The notes beneath the pieces are model-generated. The model was not told the DNA's origin. It saw nothing but the letters and a program-made list of their open reading frames with translations, and did not search any database. The position numbers were made by a program, and so were the translations under genes. A stretch of DNA of 62,500 bases, from the NCBI GenBank assembly GCA_009746045.1, contig RPFO01000022.1:1368913-1431412 (forward strand), written 5' to 3'. Within the stretch, counting starts at the first letter, position 1; the number at the start of each line of letters is the position of its first letter. The stretch is from Mesostigma viride. Lineage: Eukaryota; Streptophyta; Mesostigmatophyceae; Mesostigmatales; Mesostigmataceae. This document shows positions 12,370 to 21,300 of this stretch, in pieces.

Positions 12370-15300
12370 CAGAGAGACAGAGAGACAGAGAGACAGAGAG
12401 ACAGAGAGACAGAGAGACAGAGAGACAGAGAGACAGAGAGACAGAGAGACAGAGAGACAGAGAGACAGAGAGACAGAGGGAGGGAAGCACAAATGGGTTT
12501 GGGTTCCCGAACCCGAGAAAGAGGAACCTCAGAGCGCAAGTGCACTGGCTGCATGCTGCAAGTGGACAGCAACCAATGCATGGTGACCAGGGCCTACGGA
12601 TTCGCGAGGCAACTGCCGCAGGCATAAAGGTTTAAAAAGGTGCGGACTAGTGCCAAAATTAGCAAGTTTTCTGTGTCAGAACGCCACCCCCCTGCCCACA
12701 CAGAGAGGGCCAATTTGACTGTGGTGTACGCCTGCACACGTGGCAACAGCAGCCGACCCGCCAACGCAGGCTTACCCTGGTCCCGGTGCCGACGCCAGCC
12801 TCAAGCAACTCGGTGCTGACCTCAAACGGCTTCACTTTGGGCTGTTTCCCGGTGTACACCAGTTGGAAGATCTGTGGATGGTAGTGTGGGGGGGGCACGT
12901 AGGGAAGACATAGCCAGTTAGGAAAGGCAGGGGGGAGGAGATTGCAACTCAGGCATGTGGTGGCCAGAGGCAGGCGTCTTGTTTGCCATGCTACCGTCCA
13001 GCTATGTGCCCTTAGAACACTTTTTGGTCTGTGCAAATCGAGCCATAAAACATACCACCGCGACCCCGCGGCCACTCTCTGCCCACCCACCTCGGCCATC
13101 CTCTGCCCATCCACCTCGGCCGCTCTCTGCCCACCCATCATCCCCTTACCACGGCCATGAAAGGTTCCCCCCATCGTCCCCTTACCACGGCCATGAAGGG
13201 GTCCACGTGCATGCCGCGCACAGGGAGCGGCGTGACCAGCTCCAGCGTGTTGCGTTGCGGGTGGTAGCGGAACTGGTTGGTGCACTGGGGGAGTGAGGGC
13301 ACGATGGGAACAGGCAGTGACGCAGGAAGTGAGTGCGGCGAGGAAGTGGGTGAGTCCATGCCTTGGTGTTTCCAGACGTTTCAAGAGCAGAGATGTGGGG
13401 GGGCTCGGGGTAGTGAAGCACCATGGGGTGCGCTGGAGTGGTGGTGAAGGGGCACAAACGAATGGGGAGTATGACAGACACAAATCCACACTGATGGGGA
13501 GAAAACGATATCTCAGCTACAAAAAAGAAAGTGCATGCACATTATCTGTGGCTGCGGAAACAAGCTGCATTGCTTAGAAAAGGCAGCATCGTTCACAGTG
13601 GCACCCGCTCCGGCGCTCCCCCATGGCTTCAGTAGCCACTGTACGGATATAGAAGAAGCAAGATTAATGGCCACATGCTCTTGACTTGGTGACTTGTGTA
13701 ATGGCAGAATGTTTAGTATGTTACTGCAGTATGACCATTATTAACTAGCAATCATGCCAATACGACCATTATCAACTAGCAATCATGCCAATAGGACCAT
13801 TATCAACTAGCAATCATTGTCTTTGTGTGGCAGTTGAATAACCTGGACTTCATCATAGTGACCCTAAGAAACTGTTTTTGTTTTAGTTTTGCACATCATC
13901 GCAACACGCCACTGCTTTTGCCAGGCAAAGAGATATAGCAGAGATTTCATAGCGAAATGTATGAATGGATCGCCACGCACAGTTGGTCACATTGTCATCA
14001 TGCTCGTCATGGCAAGCACCAACTTCATCCAGGATACTGCACGGGGACGAATATCTTGCTTACCACCAACTTCTGCACGAAATGTCTCCCATTGTGGATG
14101 CCAGCTCGCAGCTGGAAGTCGGAGTATCCCTGGCCCGCCGGCACGGCAGGGTTGGCCGCCGTGGCATTGTCTAGAATCATGCCTTCAAAGAGGGCTATGA
14201 ACCCTGGAGGAAGCGTGATGTACAGCGAGCTGATGCTTCCCTGTATTGGCGTGTGGGCAGGTCGGATGGGCACAACAAGCGCGCAAGGGATGGCACAGTC
14301 GGTGGCAGCCAGGCATGACGACACCTCTCTCGCTGAAATGGGCAAAATTGCTGATTGTGTGACAAGTTATAGCGTCCTAGTGAGCCTGTTTAGAACTGCC
14401 TTGTGGCAGTAGCTACACGTCCGAGTTGATTAAACTTTATTCTACTCGCAGCTGCATGCCTTCTTTGGGACACTGATAATCTCTGTACATGCGTTTCCAA
14501 GGTCTATGCACAGTAGGGGAACAAGCAGGGCCATCAACCATGGTGTTCACCAGGACTTTTGTCATATCAGCAAGGCTTTTCTCATACCAGTCGCATTACC
14601 TAAAAGACAGAGGCATGTGCACAATTTTAGCGCTCCGTGCGGCATTAAGAATACCAAGAGATGCCAAGCAACCAAGCGGCACAGGCAAGAGAAGGAACAA
14701 GAGAGGAGAAACTTGTCCTGCCTCCTGCCCTGGACCCCGCAAAGCATGGATAAGAGCGCTCAGACGACTAGCACACACAAAGGCAGATGTTGAGGGCTGA
14801 AAAGAGCCCATGGCTGGTAATGGGAAACTAGGCTACAGTATCTAAATCTACATTGATACAAGCACCAAGCTGCTACCTCTTGTGGGTTTCTAGCAACACA
14901 AAGCCTCCACTCTCAGATCGACATTAGGCGGCAGCTACTGTACAACACGCAAATGTAAGCCACGTTACTGTCACATGGATTACTGCCGACCATGATCACT
15001 TTCCAGCCTGTCTTCCCATAGTGCAAGAGGGAGGCAGGCACAACAGGGATCCTTCAAAAGGCTCTCACGCAAGGGACCACAATCGCGCACACGGAAGCGA
15101 TGAAGGCGTGGTTAAGAAGATTTCTTTGGTTAAGTTGCAGCACGATGAGACCAAAGGATACAGGGTGTCATGGTCATGCCATGTGACGCTATGATAAATC
15201 ACATTCAGCAAATAACGAGAGATAATGAGTTATGAAACACGTCGAGGATCGGCGACAAGTGCGTACGCACCGCAATGGTGGGCATGGCTTCGGGGCGGTC

Positions 15301-18300
15301 CAGCACCGTGAATATGTTCTGCCGCCGCAACGTGGGCTTGTCCATGCTGGTGCAAAACATAGATGGGCAGTGCATGGGGCATGCACGTTATAAAAGCAAG
15401 CATGGGGCAAGGGGGGAGGGGGGGGGGACAATGCGTGGCCGATGGGCATTAGTACGTACAAACAGGGATGGTAGGAGAGGGTTGTAGCGTTGGCGAATCA
15501 AGGCAGCGAGGTGGGACAGACCGCAGGGCGAGTGGGGGGCAGAGAACGGCCTAGGCGATGTGGCATGGGACTGCGCCAGGCAAATGCATACACCTCATGA
15601 TGGGCAATGTTGGAAATGTCGATTGAATTACTTAGGACATTAGAAAGGGCTTAGGGATAATTATCAGTAGAATGGGTAAGGCAGATGCGACCACTGAGCA
15701 TCTGTTTCGTGGATTGGCGGTTCGTTGGTTGGTTGGTTGGTTGGTCAGTCGGTCGGTCGGTCGGTCGGTCGGTCGGTCGGTCGGTCGGTCGGTCGGTCGG
15801 TCGGTCGGTCGGTCGGTCGGTCGGTCGGTCGGTCGGTCGGTCGGTCGGTCGGTCGGTCGGTCGGTCGGTCGGTCGGTCAGTCGGTCGGTCGGTCGGTCGG
15901 TCGGTCGGTCGGTCGGTCGGTCGGTCGGTCGGTCGGTCGGTCGGTCGGTCGGTCGGTCGGTCGGTCGGTCGGTCGGTCGGTCGGTCGGTCGGTCGGTCGG
16001 TCGGTCGGTTGGTTGGTTGGTTGGTTGGTTGGGTAGGCTGTCAGGCGGCCAGGCGGGTGGATGCGGCTCTGGGACGGGCTAGGCAGGGTGGAACTGGGGG
16101 ACATGGCAAAGAGTGGAGAGGATGGTAATAGCTAGGATTGCGGCAGTGGCGGCATGGGAGTCGCTAGCTGCGGGGCTGACAGTAGCCAGGGACAGGGAGT
16201 GTGCGCACGAATGTGTGTTTGTATGTGTGAATGGCTGGGTGCATGGGTGGTGATGTACCAGGTCCACGGTGCAAGGATGTGTGGGTGGGTGAGCACAAGC
16301 TACGTGTGTGGACTCCAACCGCCGCCACCTTGGCTCCCTTGTGAGACCACAGAGGAAACCAGCAAACGGGCATATATATATACACAGGAAACCGCGCAGC
16401 AGCACCTACTCGGCTAATGAGAAAGAAGAAACCGCACAAGGCGGGCATAAGGGAAGGAGGCTCACCTGTCCAGCCGCACGATGCCCGGCACCAGGTCGCC
16501 GTACGTGCAGAAAAAGTTGTCGGGTAGCAGGTGCATGACGGGCAGGAGGGAGGGGCAGGGACCCAGCTCGTACACCATGACGCAGTCGGGAAGCTGCAGT
16601 TGAGGGGGGGGGGGGATGCACGTGCCGCCACAAAGAAACCACGCACGTGACCTTGTGGCTTGGCCATGAGACAAAAGCAAGCGATATAGGCACCTGAGAG
16701 ACTGCAACTGTTGCAGGCACTAATGGTGAGATTACTAGTTCCTCACATAACTGGCGGCCAACTTTCCATCCATGAGTGAAGTCCGCGTGCATTTCTCAAG
16801 CACGAGTGCTGACATGCATGGGCAGTGTTTTCTAGGACGCAGGCACCATGGACCAAGGTTGTTGGTTCCACCCATTGGGGTATGATACAATCGCGCAGCA
16901 CATAAATTAATCATTTTAAATTTAATTTTTGAAAAATATTATCTTAAAATAATGTTTTTTATTTAAATCATATTATTTAAGGCCCTTTATTTTTCTTCTT
17001 TCTTAAATTTAAATTTAAATTTAAATTATATTTTTTTACATATTGTTTTCTAACTATATTTTATTAATTAAACTTTTTTTATTCAACTTTACAGGTAACT
17101 TCAAAAAGGCTCTAAGCCTGCATGGGCTGTTATGAGAACATGCAAACATGACCAGAAGGAGCACAGGCGTGGTACCATACCTGCAGAGGCCTCTCACAGC
17201 CGGGAAACTCGCGGAAGAGGAGGTACCTTCAGGGTGACAGGTTGCACACGCATCGCAAAAGGTTCATCGTCAGTGGTGGGATCTGAATCGCCATGGGCAG
17301 GAAAGCTGGTGTAGGGAATGCGCATCCCATGTGAAACCAAGGGAGGTGTCACAACTGTCGCAAACTGCCGCAGATCCTGCCGTAAGACCTGGTCATGCTG
17401 GTAAGTGGACGCCTCGGTCATGTACTTGCGTCACGCTTCGCTGCCAATCATGTCATTCCACCTAAGCAGACAGTGGGGTTAACAACTCAAGATTGTCGCA
17501 CTCTCTTGTCGCCTCAAGCACAGAAGGGCATGAACATAGGCTTACAGAAGCACCCAAATCGGCCAGCCGCCCTCATGCAATGCATCAACAGCATGCCCGT
17601 GCAATGCCCACGCATATGACACACTGTGCCCCAGGTCTCCCAGGACAAAAAGACAAGCAGCAGGCGCAGTACTGGCCGCGTTGCCAGCATACCTGGGTGT
17701 GCCCCCCTTGACCCACGCGCATTGTGCCGCAGAGACGTCGAAGGTTGCGGAACCGGCAGCCGCCACGTTGGCCATCACACGATCAATAACATTGCGGGGT
17801 GGCAGCATGGGCTGGACCGACGGCACAAGGGGCAGCGCTGCCCAGCCCGCGGACGACTCGCCCAGCAGGATGCCGTCGCGGCGGTCTGTATCATGTGCCC
17901 GAATGACGCAAGTGCGGGCGTGGCGCAAGATCAGCCAGCCAGCAAGGGCCAGGGCACCTACGGCTTCGCAAGGCACCCCCTACCCCTTTTACGTGGGAGC
18001 GAGCGTGCTATATGGTAGCGGGGCATGCGCGATGGTGGGCAATCGATGGACATGAAGGCGATGTGTGCTTGTCTTGGGCGGTATAAAATCGCTGGAAGCC
18101 ATTCCAGGATCCAGATACTTGTTGGAGTAGATGGGGTAATTTGCCCACTATCTGAATATTTTATGAGCAGAATGGACGGTGCCTACTCAGCAATCAAAGG
18201 TCCTCTGGTCACACCATGAATGGGGAAGCGTCCTCAACACCCAGCGCACCCCTCACGACCACGCACCCTGGCTGCCCGCCCTCACCATCCACATCCATCT

Positions 18301-21300
18301 GGACAGAAAGCATAAAGCCATTGACGCGCCACGCACGTGGGGCCCATGCGTTGCACGTTTAAAACCAAATGACCTAAATGGCACAAAAGGTTGGCTGCTA
18401 GAGCCTGAGCCATATGTCTGTCTAAGCTGGCTGCCAACCACAAGCTCCAAGCATGCTAAAAGCCTGGAATAAAATCATCTGAGCGAAGACAGAGAAAAGG
18501 GGCAGGGCTTCCCCGTTGTCTAACCGCAAAGTCTCCCTTGAACATGCTGTAAAACTGGAGCCCAATAACCTGACCTGAATAGACAAGGGCGTTTAACGCG
18601 ATAAGGGCCTTGAAACAGACAAAGGGCTAGCTGCAAACACCCGAGCCGTATGCCTGCACCATCTGGCTGCTCCCACATGCCGCCAGAAGCTCCAGCACAA
18701 GCATGCTCTAGCTGTGGATTACGATCACCTAAGCTGAAACAGAGAGAAAATGAGCCGGCTGCTCTTACCTGACACCACGAGCTCCACCACCAGCACGCAT
18801 CGCGGGTCGATGATGGGCGTTGCAAAGAACACGTCCAGCTGGAGGTCGGCGTCACGGCAGCTGCGCGCGTCTGCCTGCTGAATCGATTGCAGCCTGGACA
18901 CGGCCCCCATAATCCCATAATGGTGCAGTGGTGACGGCGGACAGTGACAGATTAGACACGCTGATGGGCTTAATGATGATGAGCATAGTGATAATCTCTC
19001 TTGATACATACAATGACGTAATTGAGGACCGTTCAGAGACTGAGGGGCTAGCACACATTGCCCCCATTTCATATGTGGCCTACCTGATGTTTCCATTGGT
19101 GGTGAGGGGGGGGGGGGAGAGGGGGCGGAAGGGGAGGCGGGGGTGGGTCAGTGGGTAGTCAAGGGCGCTCTGTGCAACATAGGGGCGCCAGAGCTGTGAG
19201 ACAAAGTTAGTGCGTAACCATGGAGGCTAGAGCAAGACAGCAAGAAGAGTGGACCGCTCCATGGACGGTAGGTTGGTATTCAAACATAGCATGGCTGGTA
19301 CGTCAGCCGGTAGGCTTAACAGGATGAACTTAGCGGCCAGTGTTTCAGCCAGTAAATGGATCGGTCAGCGAGAGGGTGAGTTGGTGGGTGGGGTGGATGG
19401 TGGGACAAGAGGGGGCCGGGTAAACGACTGGAAGCCTAATAAGGGTAAAAGACTGGCGACGAGTGGAAGGTGTGTTTGCAATGGGTGGGTGGATTGCGCA
19501 GGGCCTAGCACGCAGAGGCACGGCCCATACCCTGGCATCATCACCATGCCAGCTATTCACCATGGCAGCAGCGACTCACCAATCCACCGTGGCAGTCTCA
19601 CACGTGTTGCCAATGAAGGTGTTGCAGCCTTCATCAAAAAGGCTCACGGACACACGCAGCTCCAGCGATGCTGTCTGCTGCAGCAGGTGTTGTCATGGTA
19701 GCATAAGGCGGCCCCCGACATCAAAAGCGTGGGCAGAAATAAGTTTCTTTGTCAAGGCAATACTGACCGATTCCCATGTTTGTGTGTGCATGTCCACAGG
19801 AGCAATGCTGAGTTACCTCGGGGTTGCACCTACCATCGTAATGGGTTTACCCCATGTACGGTTACCCTGAACAAACTGGGGTGATGTAGCGCTTGCCATC
19901 CATGAATCACAAGGGCATTCCTTGATAGGGAAAAGCATCACACAGCACCGCGCACCTGCTACGTGGTAACAACCAGAGACCAGGGACTGACAGGGTTGGC
20001 CAGGGCATGCATCGTACCTGGAGCAGCGGCGGGGGGACAGGGACCGCAGATACGTAGTGTATGCGCAGACCTGCATGGACAGATGGACGAGGTTAATAGT
20101 ATACACGACACGGTGGGACCGGGGGAGAACCGGGCAGCCAAGTGAGTGAGGAGGGTACGGTATGGACACCAAAGATCGCCGGTGGAGTGGTGACAGGCGA
20201 CAGAAGCATGTGCAGGAATCGCAAGCGAGCCACCATCAAATAAGGAGTCGTCCACACTTCTCCGTGCCGGTGTAAACGTGTACGGTAGAAGCGCGAACAA
20301 AGAATGCTTCAGTCCGATCGAATAAGCGGTGTACCGGGTACTAGGTATACATTCCTGGCCCTAAGCCTAGGGTTGCCAGCTTGAAAATACAGTCATTCAC
20401 GCCTTAAGTTGGGTTCGAGGTTTTTGAGGGGTCAACCCAACTTAAGGAGTGAACCCAACTTGAGGCGTGACTGACTCTACTAAATTGTACTAATTTGAAC
20501 TAAAGATACTAAAACATACTATTCTGAACTACTTTGAACTTCGAATGCCAAAAGCCTATGCGACCCAACTTAAGGCGTGAACACAACTTAAGCCAACCCA
20601 ACTTAAGACGTGAATGACTTTAATGAGACCCTGGGTTTGAGCTCAATTGGAAGCGGAGTGCAGTAGAATTCAAGTAAAAGCTAGTAGGATCGCGTCACAG
20701 TAGTGCGTTCAGATAAGGCGATGAGCAATGGGGCAGTCTGAACCTTTTAGCTTAGACCTTGAGCCAGTCTGCTCAACATTTCGTGCTGTCTACATAGTGC
20801 TATCTTCACCATAGAAATGTTGGGAAATTGTTGCAAGACCTTTATCTGACTACCTACCAGTCCCTATGAAACTAGTACCCCCACAGTCGCTACCAGTTCC
20901 TATGAAACGTGTACCCCCACAGTCGCTATCAGTACCTAAACTAGTACCCCCACAGCCGCTACCGGTACCTATGAAACTAGTACCCCCACAGCCGCTACCG
21001 GTACCTATGAAACTAGTACCCCCACAGTCGCTACCAGTACCTATGAAACTAGTAACCCCACAGCCGCTACCAGTACCTATGAAACTAGTAACCCCACAGC
21101 CGCTACCAGTACCTATGAAACTAGTAACCCCACAGCCGCTACCGGTACCTATGAAACTGTACCCCCACAGCCGCTACTAGTTCCTATGAAACTGTACCCC
21201 CACAGTCGTGCAAGATGACGTCAGAATCCGCCTTCCCCGTGAGAAAGATTTTTCTTCCCCGCAAAGTCATTCGGCAGATCAAACACCCCCTCAACCCCAG

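Noticed and set aside
17431-17433. Selenocysteine codon in NPHP4
   Set aside because: NPHP4 is not a known selenoprotein and I see no SECIS hairpin; a nonsense change or sequencing error is simpler.
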